64,000 nt of DNA from Aegilops tauschii subsp. strangulata (GCF_002575655.3 NC_053039.3:245312622-245376621), one strand, 5' to 3'. Positions 33,121 through 46,723 are shown, counted from the first letter of the stretch. The notes: generated by a model from the sequence alone, not told the origin. Numbers and translations are program-made.

Positions 33121-33133
33121 TGCTCTGATACCA
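33121..33133 (-). promoter_or_regulatory. Primer binding site (initiator tRNA-Met)
   Basis: On the minus strand TGGTATCAGAGCA lies three bases inside the 5' LTR end and matches the initiator methionine tRNA 3' end. Confidence 0.88.
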
Positions 33134-33136
33134 TCT

Positions 33137-35873
33137 TGTAGCTATCTGACCTCAAGCGGTCAAATCTCTGTGCATAAGTGCCATCCCTGGATCGGTAATG
33201 CTGACACACACAGTACTTGAAGGATTTATAATAGAGTTCAATCACACACTTATTACATCGAAATGTCTCAAAAGAGAACTTATTACAATAATATGTCTTA
33301 AGGCCAACTAAATACGATAACAGCGGAAGCTTCGAAGGTAAATGAGTCCATCAACTCCAACGGCATAGCTGAGTGCACGACAACGACCTAGCGCGCCTTA
33401 ATGTTCGTCTGAAAAGTCTGCAACATAATACGTTGCAGCCCGAAACGGATCAGCACATGGAATATGCTGGCAAAATAACACTATAGAGCAATGAACAAGG
33501 TAACAGCTAATCCTACATGCATATATGGCTGGTGGAGGCTCTATGGTTATCACTTTTGCCTAAAGCCAATTTTCCCCTACTGCAAAGGAATATATTTTAT
33601 TTAACTAACAAGTTGGTTGATAAACATTGAGAATGGAAACCCCATCTCAATCCCAATTAAACAGTAATTAACAACCCAACAAATTAAGTTAAGACTGATG
33701 AGATCAAATCAATAATTCAAGAACCAGATACTCAAGATGTCCATAACCGGGGACACAGCTAACCATGATTAGTTTGTACACTCTGCAGAGGTTTGTGCAC
33801 ATTTCCCCACAAGACTCGATCTCCTCCGTTGTATTTCTCGCACTGCATGGTGTTTGAGAAACGGATGACTGAGACACAGTCTTTCCAAAGAGGTCCCCTT
33901 AACCGATAGATAGGCTGGTACACCTACAATCCCCTACATCTGCTAGCCCATCAAGGAAAGGTTTCCCACATCTTACTCAACTATGCCAAAGCCCATAATG
34001 GCTTGTGGCTGCACACGGAAGTTTCTAGCATGAATAATCTTATGATCCCTTTGAGCCTGGGTGGCGAACCATAGGATGATCTCACGGGTTCCCCGGGATC
34101 TCCTTGGACAACACTGGATTCCCCAGGTGCCCACAAACAATCGACCCAGATGTGTGTTAAAGTAGCCACTTTAAGTAAACCCTTAGTTAAAAGTAATTCT
34201 CACAACTGTCATGAATCACTCAACCCAGACCACGTCTACGAGCATAGCAAAGTATAATAAGCAAACGTAGTAACTCCCGAGGTTTGAATGAAAGGGCAAT
34301 AGGTACTACCTCAACAACTACTTCCCAGAACCACATGTTAACAGATCCTACTCATGCAGTGTTTGAGGGGTATAACTAATGCATAAAAGCTGGGTAATAA
34401 AGGGGTATGATCAAAGTGTTACTTGCCTTGCTGACAATCTGAAAACCCTAGTGACTCATAGTAGCACGCTTCGCACTCCGGAAACTCTATCGCAAACAAA
34501 CAATAGCATACATAAGCACTCAAGCATAAGATGCAAGGGTAAAACTCAGTGGAGAAGATCCAAATCGAAAACACAACTAAAGAGCTTCGATTTGCAAAAA
34601 GAATCATTCAAATCGGAGCTACGAAACTCAAACTACGATCAAAAGAAGTTCAAATTCAAATATGCTTGCAACCAAATTTTAATTTGTCAAAACCATGTTC
34701 AAGTTGATTAACTGGAAAGAGGGGTTCGAGACGAAGATTTTGGCGTTGGTTTCACTGGATTTGGACGAGCGAGCAAAAAGTTGCGAGCGTTTGAAGATCA
34801 GGGGCTAATGTGCGATAAAAATAATCACAGATAGGTCCCTGGCAGAAAAATAAAATAAAAGAAAAAGACTATCGAGCGGACGTTCGCTATCAGGGACAAA
34901 CGGGCGAACGTGTTCGCTAACAGAGATGTTCAGGTGAACGTTCGCTAATTAGCGAAACCAAAAAAAATAAACCGATCTAACGAAAAAACCGAGGCGACGG
35001 CTTTGTCGGTTTTACCGGTTCAACCAAAAAAACCGGCGGCGGCGAGATTCATCGAGATGTGGCGGCGGCGGGCAACGGCGGGGCGGGGCGGCGTCGCGGG
35101 CGGCGGTGCGAACGGAGGCGGCGCGCGCAGCAGCAGCGGTGGTGGTGGTTGCGGGCGGCGGGGTGAGGTGGAGAGGAGACGACGGGGTCGGGGGGATTTA
35201 AAGGGGCTGGGGGAAATTTAAAGGGGCCGGGGGGCGTCGCGGCTTGAAGGAGGGGCGGCGCGAGCGAGAGTCCGGCTCGGACTCTCCTCGATGTCCGTGC
35301 GGCGCACGGCAGGAGGAAGGCGGCGGCGACGCGGGCTTCGGCCCGGCTCGGCTGGGCCTTTGGCCCAGTCGGGCGGAAACGTTTTTTTTAATAAGATTTC
35401 GCCCAAATAAAAATCCTAATAAATATAAAAAATCTAAAAATTCCAAAAACAATTTTTGCCGTCTAAATAAAATATTTAGAACAACGTGAACATTTTTCTG
35501 GCCTAAAAATGCAATTTTCAAAAATGCATATTTTTCTAATTCAAATAAAATTTCAAATAAAATCCAAATAAAATATATATTTTTTATTTTAAGATTTTTC
35601 CTCCAATATTGCTTTCTTTTTGAAGAAGCCATATTATATTCTCTCTTTTATTTTCATATTAGAAATATTTGTAGAGAAAATATTAAAACCAAATTTATCC
35701 TCTTTTCAAATTTGTAAAAAATTCAAATATGAAAATAAATGAAATCCCCAACTCTCTCCTTGGGTCCTTGAGTTGCTTAAGATTTCTAAGATCACAATCA
35801 AAATGCAAATAAAATATGATATGCACATGATGACCTATGTATAACATCCAAATTAAAATTTTGGGATGTTACA
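33137..35873 (-). repeat. 5' LTR of the chromovirus
   Basis: This 2737-bp LTR is uninterrupted. It includes a GC-rich segment with CGG repeats (about 35030-35180) and an AT-rich end. Short frames within it have no support as genes. Confidence 0.88.
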
Positions 35874-35878
35874 CTTCA

Positions 35879-36471
35879 TGAGCAAGCAAGTTGGATGCAC
35901 ACCCACTTAGTTTTCTTTCGAGCTTTCATAAACTTATAGCTCTAGTGCATCTGTTGCATGGCAATCCTTACTCACTCACATTGATATCTATTGATGGGCA
36001 TCTCCATAGCCCGTTGATACGCCTAGTTGATGTGAGACTATCTCCTCCTTGTTGTCTTCTCCACAACCACCATATTCTATTCCACCTATAGTGCTATGTC
36101 CATGGCTCACGCTCATGTATTGCGTGAAAGTTGAAAAAGTTTGAGAACATCAAAAGTATGAAACAATTGCTTGGCTTGGCATCGGGGTTGTGCATGATTT
36201 GAATACTTTGTGTGATGAAGATGGAGCATAGCCAGACTATATGATTTTTTAGGGATAACTTTCTTTAGTCATGTTATTTTGAGAAGACATGATTGCTTTA
36301 TTAGTATGCTTGAATTATTATTGTTTTATGTCAATATTAAACTTTTGTTTTGAATCTTATGGATCTGAACATTCATGCCACAATAAATAAAATTACATGG
36401 ATAAATATGTTAGGTAGCATTCCACATCAAAAATTCTGTTTTTATCAATAAACTACTCGAGGACGAGGAGG
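35879..36471 (+). other. Interior of the Sabrina-like element, 3' part
   Basis: AT-rich retroelement sequence follows the chromovirus insertion. No gene is recognised. Confidence 0.6.
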
Positions 36472-36490
36472 AATTAAGCTTGGGGATGCT
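36472..36490 (+). promoter_or_regulatory. Polypurine tract of the Sabrina-like element
   Basis: GAATTAAGCTTGGGGATGCT lies directly before the 3' LTR start TGATACG at 36491. Copies of its AAGCTTGGGGATGC core occur inside the element at about 10252 and 11534. Confidence 0.75.
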
Positions 36491-37398
36491 TGATACGTCT
36501 CCAACATGTCTATAATTTTTCATTGTTCCATGCTAGTATATTATCTGTTTTGGATGTTTTATATGCATTAATATGTTATTTTATATTATTTTTGGGACTA
36601 ACCTATTAACCTAGAGCCGAGTGCCAGTGTCTGTTTTTTCCTTGTTTTTGAGCTTCGTAGAAAAGGAATACTAAACGGAGTCCAAACAGAATAAAACTTC
36701 ACGATGATTTTTCTTGGACCAGAAGACACCCAAGGGACTTGGAGTGCAAGTCAGAAGAGCCACGAGGCGGCGGCAAGGGTGGAGGGCGCGCCCTGGGGGG
36801 CGCCCCCCTACCTTGTGGGCCCCTCGTTGACCCCCTGACCTACTTTTCCTCCTATATATTCACATATATTCCAGAACCACCAGAAGCATCCACGAAAATA
36901 CTTTTCCACCACCGCAACCTTTTGTTCCATGATATCCCATCTTGGGGCCCTTCCCGGCATCGTGCCGGAGGGGGATTCAATCACGGAGGGCATATACATC
37001 AACCCTATTGCCCTTCCGATGAAGCGTGAGTAGTTTACCACAGACCTATGGGTCCATAGCTAGTAGCTAGATGGCTTCTTCTCTCTCTTTGATTCTCAAT
37101 ACCATGTTCTCCTCGATGTTCTTGGAGATCTACCCGATGTAATCTTCTTTTGCGGTGTGTTTGTCGAGATCCGATGAATTGTGGATTTATGATCAGCTTA
37201 TCTATGAATGTTATTTGAATCTTCTCTGAATTCTTATATGCATGATTTTGTATCTTTGTATTTCTCTTCGAATTATCGGTTTGGTTTTGCCATCTAGATT
37301 TCACCCAGTGATTTCACCCAGTGACACCCAGTGACAAAGTAGGGGTAGCGAGACACGTATTCAATTGTTGCCACCGAGGATAAAAAGATGGGGATTTC
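36491..37398 (+). repeat. 3' LTR of the Sabrina-like element, first part
   Basis: It starts TGATACGTCTCCAAC and matches 7981 onward. Around 37297-37335 it has lost about 50 bases relative to the 5' LTR and carries extra copies of CACCCAGTGA. It is cut by the Angela-type element, whose target duplication ATTTC is 37394-37398. Confidence 0.85.
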
Positions 37399-39126
37399 TG
37401 AAGAAAATATGCCCTAGAGGTAATAATAAAGTTGTTATTTATATTTCCTTATATCATGATAAATGTTTATTATTTATGCTAGAATTGTATTAACCGGAAA
37501 CTTAGTACATGTGTGAATACATAGACAAAACAGAGTGTCCCTAGTATGCCTCTACTTGACTAGCTCGTTAATCAAAGATGGTTAAGTTTCCTAACCATAG
37601 ACATGTGTTGTCATTTGATGAACGGGGTCACATCATTAGAGAATGATGTGATGGACAAGGCCCATCCGTTAGCTTAGCATAATGATCGTTAATTTTTATT
37701 GCTATTGCTTTCTTCATGACTTATACATATTCCTCTAACAATGAGATTATGCAACTCCCTAATACCGGAGGAACACCGTGTGTGCTATCAAACGTCACAA
37801 CGTAACTGGGTGATTATAAATATGCTCTACAGGTGTCTCCGAAGGTGTCTGTTGGGTTGGCATAGATCAAGATTAGGATTTCTCACTCCAAGTATCGAAG
37901 ATGTATCTCTGGGCCCTCCTGGTAATGCACATCACTATAAGCCTTGCAAGCAATGTGACTAATGAGTTAGTTGCAGGATGATGCATTACGGGACGAGTAA
38001 AGAGACTTGCTGGTAATGATATTGAACTAGGTATGATGATACCGACGACCGAATCTCGGGCAAGTAACATACCGATGACAAAGGGAATAACGTATGTTGT
38101 TATTCTGGTTTGACCGATAAAGATCTTTGTAGAATATGTAGGAAGCAATATGAGCATCCAGATTCCGCTATTGGTTATTGCCGGAGATGTGTCTCGGTCA
38201 TGTCTACATAGTTGTCGAACCCGTAGGGTCCGCACGCTTAACGTTCGATGGCGATTTGTATTATGAGTTCTCTGTTTTGGTGACCGAAGTTTGTTCGGAG
38301 TCCCGGATGAGATCACGGACATGACGAGGAGTCTCTAAATGGTCGAGAGGTAAAGATTCATATATTGGAAGGTAGTATTCGGACATCAGAATGGTTTCGA
38401 GTGGTTCGGGTATTTTACCGGAGTACCGAGGGGTTACCGAACCCCCCGGGGGAAGCATTGGGCCTACATGGGCCTTAGTGGGGAGAGAGGAGGGCCGCAA
38501 GGGGTGCCCCTCCATGGCAGTCCGAATTGGACTAGGGGAGGGGGCGGCGCCCCCCTTTCCCTCTCCCTCTCCCTCTCCTTCCTTTTCCCCTCCGGTAAGA
38601 AAGGAAAAAGGGGGAATCCTACTAGGAGTGGAGTCCTAATAGGACTCCCCCCATGGCGCGCCCCTCCTGGTCGGCCGCCTCCTCCTCCCCTCCTTTATAT
38701 ACGGGGGCAGGGGCACCCCATAGCACATCAATTGTTCTCTTAGCCCTGTGCGGTGCCCCCTCCACAGTTTATTCCTTCGTTCATAGAGTCGTAGTGCTTT
38801 GGCGAAGCCCTGCGCGGATCACATCACCATCACCGTCACCACGCCGTCGTGCTGATGGAACTCTCCCTCGACCCTCTGCCGGATCAAGAGTTCGAGGGAC
38901 ATCATTGAGCTGAACGTGTGCTGAACTCGGAGGTGCCATACGTTCGGTACTAGATCGGTTGGATTGTGAAGACGTTCGACTACATCAACGCGTTAACCTA
39001 ACGCTTACGCTTTCGGTCTACGAGGGTACATGGACACACTCTCCCCCTCTCGTTGCTATGCATCTCCTAGATAGATCTTGCGTGATCGTAAGAAATTTTT
39101 TAAATTGCATGCTACGTTCCCCAACA
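37399..39126 (+). repeat. 5' LTR of the Angela-type element
   Basis: It ends TTCCCCAACA. A TATA box (TTTATATA, 38694-38701) lies after a CCCTCTCC-rich stretch. Confidence 0.93.
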
Positions 39127-39127
39127 G

Positions 39128-39139
39128 TGGCATCCGAGC
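39128..39139 (+). promoter_or_regulatory. Primer binding site (initiator tRNA-Met, degenerate)
   Basis: TGGCATCCGAGC differs at two positions from TGGTATCAGAGC and sits one base after the LTR. Confidence 0.85.
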
Positions 39140-40309
39140 CAGGTCTATGCGTAGATGATATGCACGATTACAACACAAACAGTTGTGGGCGATAATAGTC
39201 ATACTGCTTACCACCAACGTCTTATTTTGATTCGGCGGTATTGTTGGATGAAGCGGCCTGGACCAACATTACATGACCACGTTCATGAGACCGGTTCTAC
39301 CGACGTGCTTTTGCACACAGGTGGCTGGCGAGTGTCTGTTTCTCCAACTTTAGTTGAATCGAATTTGACTACGGCCGGTCCTTGTTGAAGGTTAAAACAG
39401 CACACTTGACGAAAAATCATTGTGGTTTTGATGCGTAGGTAAGAACGGTCCTTGCAAGAAGCCCGTAGCAGCCACGTAAAACTTGCAACAACAAATTAGA
39501 GGACGTCAAACTTTTTTTGCAGGGCATGTTGTGATGTGATATGGTCAAGACATGATGTGATATAAGTTATTGTATGAGATGATCATGTTTTGTAAAAGTT
39601 ATCGGCAACTGGCAGGAGCCTTATGGTTGTCGCTTTATTTTATGAAATGCTATCGCCATGTAATTGCTTTACTTTATCACTATGCGGTAGCAATAGTCGT
39701 AGAAGCAATAGTTGGCGAGACGACGATGACGCTACAATGGAGATCAAGGTGTCAAGCCAGTGATGATGGAGATCGTGATGGTGCTTTGGAGATGGACATC
39801 AAAGGCACAAGATGATGATGGCCATATCATGTCACATATTTTGATTGCATGTGATGTTCATCTTTTATGCATCTTATTTTGCTTAGTACGGCGGTAGCAT
39901 TATAAGATGATCCCTCGCTAAATTTCAAGGTATAAGTGTTCTCCCTGAGTATGCACCGTTGCTACAGTTCGTCGTGCCGAGACACCACGTGATGATCGTG
40001 TGTGATAAGCTCTGTGTTCACATACAGCGGGTGCAAGCCAGTTTTGCACTTGCAGAATACTCGGGTTAAACTTGACGAGCCTAGCATATGCAGATATGGC
40101 CTTGGAACACTGAGACCGAAAGGTCGAACGTGAATCATATAGTAGATATGATCAACATAGAGATGTTCACCATTGAAAACTACTCCATCTCACGTGATGA
40201 TCGGACATGGTTTAGTTGATATGGATCACATGATCATTTAGATGACTAGAGGGATGTCTATCTAAGTGGGAGTTCTTAAGTAATATGATTAATTGAACTT
40301 TAATTTATC
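39140..40309 (+). other. Untranslated leader of the Angela-type element
   Basis: About 1.2 kb of non-coding leader is normal for this family. No gene is recognised. Confidence 0.7.
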
Positions 40310-40357
40310 ATGAACTTAGTCCTTATTGTTTTTGCATATCTATGTTGTTGTGGATCA

Positions 40358-43300
40358 ATGGCCCGTGCTACCGTTCCCTTGAATTTTAATGCGTTCCTAG
40401 AGAAAGCTAAGTTGAAAGATGATGGTAGCAACTACACGGACTGGGTCCGTAACTTGAGGATTATCCTCATTGCTGCACAGAAGAATTACGTCCTGGAAGC
40501 ACCGCTAGGTGCAAGGCCCGCTGCAGGAGCAACTCCGGACGTTATGAACGTCTGGCAGACTAAAGCTGATGACTACTCGATAGTTCAGGGTGCCATGCTT
40601 TACGGCTTAGAATTGGGACTTCAAAGATGTTTTGAACGTCATGGAGCGTATGAGATGTTCCAAGAGTTGAAGTTAATATTTCAAGCAAATGCCCGAGTTG
40701 AGAGATATGAAGTCTCCAACAAGTTCTATAGCTGCAAGATGGAGGAGAACAGTTCTGTCAGTGAACACATACTTAGAATGTCTGGGTACCATAACCACTT
40801 GACTCTGCTGGGAGTTAATCTTCCTGATGATAGTGTCATTGACACAGTTCTTCAATCACTGCCACCAAGCTATAAAGGCTTCGTCATGAACTATAATATG
40901 CAAGGGAAGGAAAAGACAATTCCCGAGCTCTTCGCGATGCTTAAAGCTGCGGAGGTAGAAATCAAGAAGGAGCATCAAATGTTGATGGTTAAAAAGACCA
41001 CTAGTTTCAAGAAAAAGGGCAAAGGGAAGAAGGGGAACTTCAAGAAGAATAGCAAGCAAGTTGCTGCTCAAGGGAAAAAGCTCAAGTCTGGACCTAAGCC
41101 TGAAATTGAGTGCTTCTACTGCAAAGGGACTGGTCACTGGAAGAGGAACTGCCCCAAGTATTTGGCGGATAAGAAGGATGGCAAAGTGAAAGGTATATTT
41201 GATATGCATGTTATTTATGTGTACCTTACTAATGCTCGCAGTAGCTCCCGGGTATTTGATACTGGTTCTGTTGCTCATATTTCAACTCGAAACAGGGGCT
41301 ACAGATTAAACGAAGATTGGCTAAGGACGAGGTGACGATGCGCGTCAGAAATGGTTCCAAGGTCGATGTGATCACCGTCGGCATGCTAACTCTACATCTA
41401 CCTTCGGGGTTAGTTTTAGACCTGAATAATTGTTATTTGGTGCCAGCGTTGAGCATGAACATTATATCTGGATCTTGTTTGATGCGAGACGGTTATTCAT
41501 TTAAATCAGAGAACAATGGTTGTTCTATTTATATGAGTAATATCTTTTATGGTCATGCACCCTTGATGAGTGGTCTATTTTAATTGAATCTCGATCGTAC
41601 TGATACACATATTCATAATATTGAAGCCAAAAGATGCAAAGTTAATAATGATAGTGCAACTTATTTGTGGCACTGCCGTTTAGGTCATATTGGTGTAAAG
41701 CGCATGAAGAAACTCCACGCTGATGGGCTTTTGGAATCACTTGATGCTTGTGAACCATGCCTCATGGGCAAGATGGCTAAGACTCCGTTCTCCGGAACAA
41801 TGGAGCGAGCCACTGACTTATTGGAAATAATACATACTGATGTATGCGGTCCGATGAGTGTTGAGGCTCGCGGCGGATATCGTTATTTTCTGACCTTCAC
41901 AGATGATTTGAGCAGATATGGGTATATCTACTTAATGAAACATAAGTCTGAAACATTGAAAAAGTTCAAAGAATTTCATAGTGAAGTGGAAAATCATTGT
42001 AACAAGAAAATAAAGTTTCTACGATCTGATCGCGGAGGCGAATATTTGAGTTATGAGTTTGGTCTTCATTAGAAACAATGTGGAATATTTTCGCAACTCA
42101 CGCCACCTGGAACACCACAGCGTAATGGTGTGTCCGAACGTCATAATCGTACTTTATTAGATATGGTGCGATCTATGATGTCTCTTACCGATTTACCGCT
42201 ATCGTTCTAGGGTTATGCTTTAGAGACGGTTGCATTCACGTTAAATAGGCGCCATCTAAATCCATTGAGACGACACCATATGAACTGTGGTTTGGCAAGA
42301 AACCTAAGTTGTCGTTTCTTAAAGTTTGGGGCTGCGATGCTGATGTGAAAAAGCTTCAACCGATAATCTCGAACCCAAATCGGAGAAATGTGTCTTCATA
42401 GGATACACAAAGGAAACTGTTGGGTACACCTTCTATCACAGATCCGAAGGCAAGATATTCGTTGCTAAGAATGGATCCTTTCTAGAGAAGGAGTTTCTCT
42501 CGAAAGAAGTGAGTGGGAGGAAAGTATAACTTGATGAGGTAATTGTACCTTCTCCCAAATTGGAAAGTAGTTCATCACATCCATCAGTTCCAGTGATTCC
42601 TACACCAATTAATGAGGAAGCTAATGATAATGATCATGAAACTTCAGATCAAGTTACTACCGAACCTCGTACGTCAACCAGAGTATGTTTCGCGCCAGAA
42701 TGGTACGGTAATCCTGTTCTGGAAGTCATGTTACTAGACCATGACAAACCTACAAACTATGCGGAAGCGATGATGAGCCCAGATTCCGCGAAATGGCTTG
42801 AGGCCATGAAATCTGAGATGGGATCCATGTATGCGAACAAAGTGTGGACTTTGGTTGACTTGCCCGATGATCGGCAAGCCATAGAGAATAAATGGATCTT
42901 CAAGAAGAAGACTGACACTGACGGTACTATCTACAAAGCTCGACTTGTTGCGAAAGGTTTTCGACAAGTTCAAAGAGTTGACTACGATGAGACCTTCTCA
43001 CCCGTAGCGATGCTTAAGTCTGTCCAAATCATGTCAGCAATTGCCGCATTTTATGATTATGAAATTTGGCAAATGGATGTCAAAACTGCATTCCTTAACG
43101 GATTTCTTAAAGAAGAGTTGTATATGATGCAACCAGAAGGTTTTGTCGATCCGAAAGGTGTTAACAAAGTGTGCAAGCTCCAGCAATCCATTTATGGACT
43201 GGTGCAAGCATCTCGGAGTTGGAATATATGTTTTGATAGTGTGATCAAAGCATATGGTTTTATACAGACTTTTGGAGAAGCCTATATTTACAAGAAAGTG

Positions 43301-44313
43301 AGTGGGACCTCTGTAGCATTTCTAATATTATATGTGGATGACATATTGTTGATTGGAAATAACACAGAATTTCTGGATAGCATAAAAGGATACTTGAATA
43401 AGAATTTTTCAATGAAAGACCTCGGTGAAGCTGCTTATATATTGGGCATCAAGATCTATAGAGATAGATCAAGACGCTTAATTGGACTTTTTCAAAGCAA
43501 TACCTTGATAAAGTTTTGAATAAGTTCAAAATGGATTAGTCAAAGAAAGGGTTCTTACCTCTGTTACAAGGTGTGAAGTTGAGTCAGACTCAATGCCCGA
43601 CCACTGCAGAAGACAGAGAGAAAATGAAAGTCATTCCCTATGCCTCATCCATAGGTTCTATCATGTATGCAATGTTGTATACCAGACCTGATGTGTGCCT
43701 TGCTATAAGTTTAGCAGGGAGGTACCAAAGTAATCTAGGAGTGGATCACTGGACAGCGGTCAAGAAGATCATGAAATACCTGAAAAGGACTAAGGATATG
43801 TTTCTCATTTACGGAGGTGACAAAGAGCTTGTCGTAAATGGTTACGTCGATGCAAGCTTTGACACTGATCCGGATGACTCAAAGTCACAAACCGGATACG
43901 TATTTATATTGAATGGTGGAGCTGTAAGTTGGTGCAGTTCCAAGCAGAGCATCTTGGCGGGATCTATGTGTGAAGCGGAGTACATAACTGCTTCGGAAGC
44001 AGCAAATGAAGGAGTCTGGATGAAGGAGTTCATATCCGATCTAGGTGTAATACCTAGTGCGTCGGGTCCAATGAAAATCTTTTGTGACAATACTGGAGCA
44101 ATTGCCTTGGCGAAGGAATGCAAATTTCACAAGAGAACCAAACACATCAAGAGATGCTTCAACTCCATCCGCGATCAAGTCAAGGAGGGAGACATAGAGA
44201 TTTGCAAGATACATACGGATCTGAATGTTGCAGACCCGTTGACTAAGCCTCTTCCACGAGCAAAACATGATCAACACCAACACTCCATGGGTGTTAGAAT
44301 CATTACTATGTAA
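40358..44313 (+). pseudogene. gag-pol polyprotein of the Angela-type element
   Basis: The probable start is the ATG at 40358, giving a protein that begins MARATVPLNF; an upstream in-frame ATG is at 40310. Gag is followed by a zinc knuckle CFYCKGTGHWKRNC (about 41110-41151), a protease DTGS (about 41260), integrase with the HTDVCGP and SDRGGEY motifs (41580-42070), reverse transcriptase with YVDDILLIGN (43331-43360), and RNase H with DASFDTDPDD and SWCSSKQ (43850-43960). Breaks include a frameshift near 41320, stops at 41581-41583, 42070-42072 and about 42209, frameshifts between 42250 and 42400, and stops near 42528 and 43517. Confidence 0.93.
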
Positions 44314-44333
44314 TCTAGATTATTGACTCTAGT

Positions 44334-44346
44334 GCAAGTGGGAGAC
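44334..44346 (+). promoter_or_regulatory. Polypurine tract of the Angela-type element
   Basis: GCAAGTGGGAGAC directly precedes the 3' LTR. Confidence 0.85.
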
Positions 44347-46077
44347 TAAAGGAAATATGCCCTAGAGGCAATAATAAAGTTTTTATTTATATTTCCTTAT
44401 ATCATGATAAATGTTTATTATTCATGGTAGAATTGTATTAATCGGAAACTTAGTACATGTGTGAATACATAGACAAAACAGAGTGTCCCTAGTATGCCTC
44501 TACTTGACTAGCTCGTTAATCAAAGATGGTTAAGTTTCCTAACCATAGACATGTGTTGTCATTTGATGAACGGGATCACATCAGTAGAGAATGATGTGAT
44601 GGACAAGACCCATCCGTTAGCTTAGCATAATGATCATTAATTTTTATTGCTATTGCTTTCTTCATGACTTATACATATTCCTCTGACTATGAGATTATGC
44701 AACTCCCGAATACCGGAGGAACACCTTGTGTGCTATCAAACGTCACCACGTAACTGGGTGATTATAAAGATGCTCTACAGTTGTCTCCGAAGGTGTTTGT
44801 TGGGTTGACATAGATCAAGATTAGGATTTGTCACTCCGAGTATCGGAGAGGTATCTCTGGGCCCTCTCGGTAATGCACATCCCTATAAGCCTTGCAAGCA
44901 ATGTGACTAATGAGTTAGTTGCGGGATGATGCATTACAGAACGAGTAAAGAAACTTGCCGGTAACGAGATTGAACTAGGTATGATGATACCGACGATCGA
45001 ATCTCGGGCAAGTAACATACCGATGACAAAGGGAATAATGTATGTTGTTATTGCGGTTTGACCGATAAATATCTTCGTAGAATATGTAGGAACCAATATG
45101 AGCATCTAGGTTCCACTATTGGTTATTGACCGGAGATTTGTCTCGGTCATGTCTACATAGTTCTCGAACCCGTAGGGTCCGCAAGCTTAACGTTCGATGA
45201 CGATTTGTATTATAAGTTATGTGTTTTGGTGACCGAAGTTTGTTCGGAGTCCCGGATGAGATCACGGACATGACGAGGAGTCTCGAAATGGCCGAGAGGT
45301 AAAGATTATATATTGGAAGGTAGTATTCGGACATCGGAATGGTTTCGAGTGGTTCGGGTATTTTACCGGAGTACCGAGGGGTTACCGGAACGTCCCGGGG
45401 GAAGTATTGGCCCTACATGGGCCTTAGTGGAGAGAGAGGAGGGCCGCAAGGGGTGGGCCCCCCCATGGCAGTCCAAATTGGACTAGGGGAGGGGGCGGCA
45501 CCCCCCTTTCCCTCTCCCTCTCCCTCTCCTTCCTTTTCCCCTCCGGCAAGAAAGGAAAAAGGGGGGCCGAATCCTACTAGGAGTGGAGTCCTAGTAGGAC
45601 TCCCCCCATGGCGTGCCCCTCCTGGTCGGCCTCCTCCTCCTCCCCTCCTTTATATACGGGGGCAGGGGGTCACCCCATAGCACATCAATTGTTCTCTTAG
45701 CCGTGTGCGGTACCCCCTCCACAGTTTACTCCTCCGGTCACAGCATCGTAGTGCTTAGGCGAAGCCCTGTGCGGATCACATCACCATCACCATGTCGTTG
45801 TGCTGACGGAACTCTCCCTCAACCCTCTATTGGATCAAGAGTTCGAGGGACGTCATCGAGCTGAACGTGTGCTGAACTCGGAGGTGTTGTACGTTCGGTA
45901 CTAGATCGGTTGGATCGTGAAGACGTTCAACTACATCAACCGTGTTAACCTAACGCTTCCGCTTTCGGTCTATGAGGGTACGTGGACACACTCTCCCCCT
46001 CTCGTTGCTATGCATCTCCTAGAGAGATCTTGTGTGATCGTAGGAAATTTTTGAAATTGCATGCTACGTTCCCTACA
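44347..46077 (+). repeat. 3' LTR of the Angela-type element
   Basis: It starts TAAAGGAAATATGCC (the usual TG is TA) and ends CCCTACA. The TATA box is at about 45649-45656. Confidence 0.93.
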
Positions 46078-46082
46078 ATTTC

Positions 46083-46723
46083 ATCATATTTCTTGAGTTT
46101 ATTCCTCTACATCATGTCATCTTACTTAAGGCGTTACTCCGTTCTTTATGAACTTAATACTCCAGATGCATGCTGGATAGCGGTCGGTGTGTGGAGTAAT
46201 AGTAGTGGATGCAGGCAAGAGTCGGTGTACTTTGACACGGACGTGATGCCTATATTACATAATCAATGCCTTGGATATCGTCATAACTTTGCGCTTTTCT
46301 ATCTATTGCTCGACAGTAATTTGTTCACCCATCGTATTGTTTGCCTTCATGAGAGAAGCCTCTAGTGAAACCTATGGCCCCCGTGTCTATTTTCCATCAT
46401 ATTTCTTTCCGATCTACTATTTTGCTGTCTTTTATTTTCAGATCTATAAACCAAAAAACCCAAAAATATTTTATCTTTTGTTTAGTTTTACTTATCTCTA
46501 TCAGATCTCACCTTTGCAAATAACCGTGAAGGGATTGACAACCCCTTTATCGCGTTTGGTGCAAGTGTTTGATTGTTTGTGCAGGTGCATCGATTGGAGA
46601 CTTGCGCGTTTCTCCTAGCAGATTGATACCTTGGTTCTTAACTGAGGGAAATACTTATCTCTACTGTGCTGCATCACCCTTTCCTCTTCAAGGGAAAAAA
46701 CAACGCAAGCTCAAGAAGTAGCA
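46083..46723 (+). repeat. 3' LTR of the Sabrina-like element, second part
   Basis: After the Angela-type insertion the LTR continues to its AGTAGCA end. It includes the segment GGGATTGACAACCCC that the 5' LTR has lost. Confidence 0.85.

Larger units (their letters stand above)
14971..35873 (-). mobile_element. Chromodomain Ty3/Gypsy element (Tekay-like), broken
   Basis: LTRs begin TGTAGC and end TGTTACA. Flanks are CTTCG (14966-14970) and CTTCA (35874-35878), a target duplication with one CpG-type change. Reading on the minus strand, the order is 5' LTR (33137-35873), tRNA-Met primer site, an extra leader ORF, gag, protease, reverse transcriptase, RNase H, integrase with chromodomain, polypurine tract and 3' LTR. 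The 3' LTR is split by the element at 15725-25608. I counted by eye about 24 differences over the first 755 LTR bases, so it is not recent. Confidence 0.93.
37399..46077 (+). mobile_element. Angela/BARE/WIS-type Copia element, broken
   Basis: The two LTRs (37399-39126, 1728 bp; 44347-46077, 1731 bp) are flanked by ATTTC (37394-37398, 46078-46082). LTR starts near AAATATGCCCTAGAGG are diagnostic for this Triticeae group. The interior has the tRNA-Met primer site, gag, protease, integrase, reverse transcriptase and RNase H in Copia order, then a polypurine tract. I counted about 26 differences in the first 540 aligned LTR bases. Several stops and frameshifts make it inactive. Confidence 0.95.
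7981..46723 (+). mobile_element. Sabrina-like Athila-type Gypsy element, with three elements nested inside
   Basis: The element begins with a TGATATGTCTCC LTR at 7981, and its 3' LTR runs 36491-37398 plus 46083-46723, ending AGTAGCA. The five bases GGGCG flank both ends (7976-7980, 46724-46728). An Athila-type primer site and a purine-rich tract before the 3' LTR are present. No gag, reverse transcriptase or integrase could be recognised in its own sequence (9290-12007, 13951-14970, 35879-36490), so it looks non-autonomous. Its interior was invaded at 12008, 14971 and, in the 3' LTR, at 37399. Confidence 0.9.
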
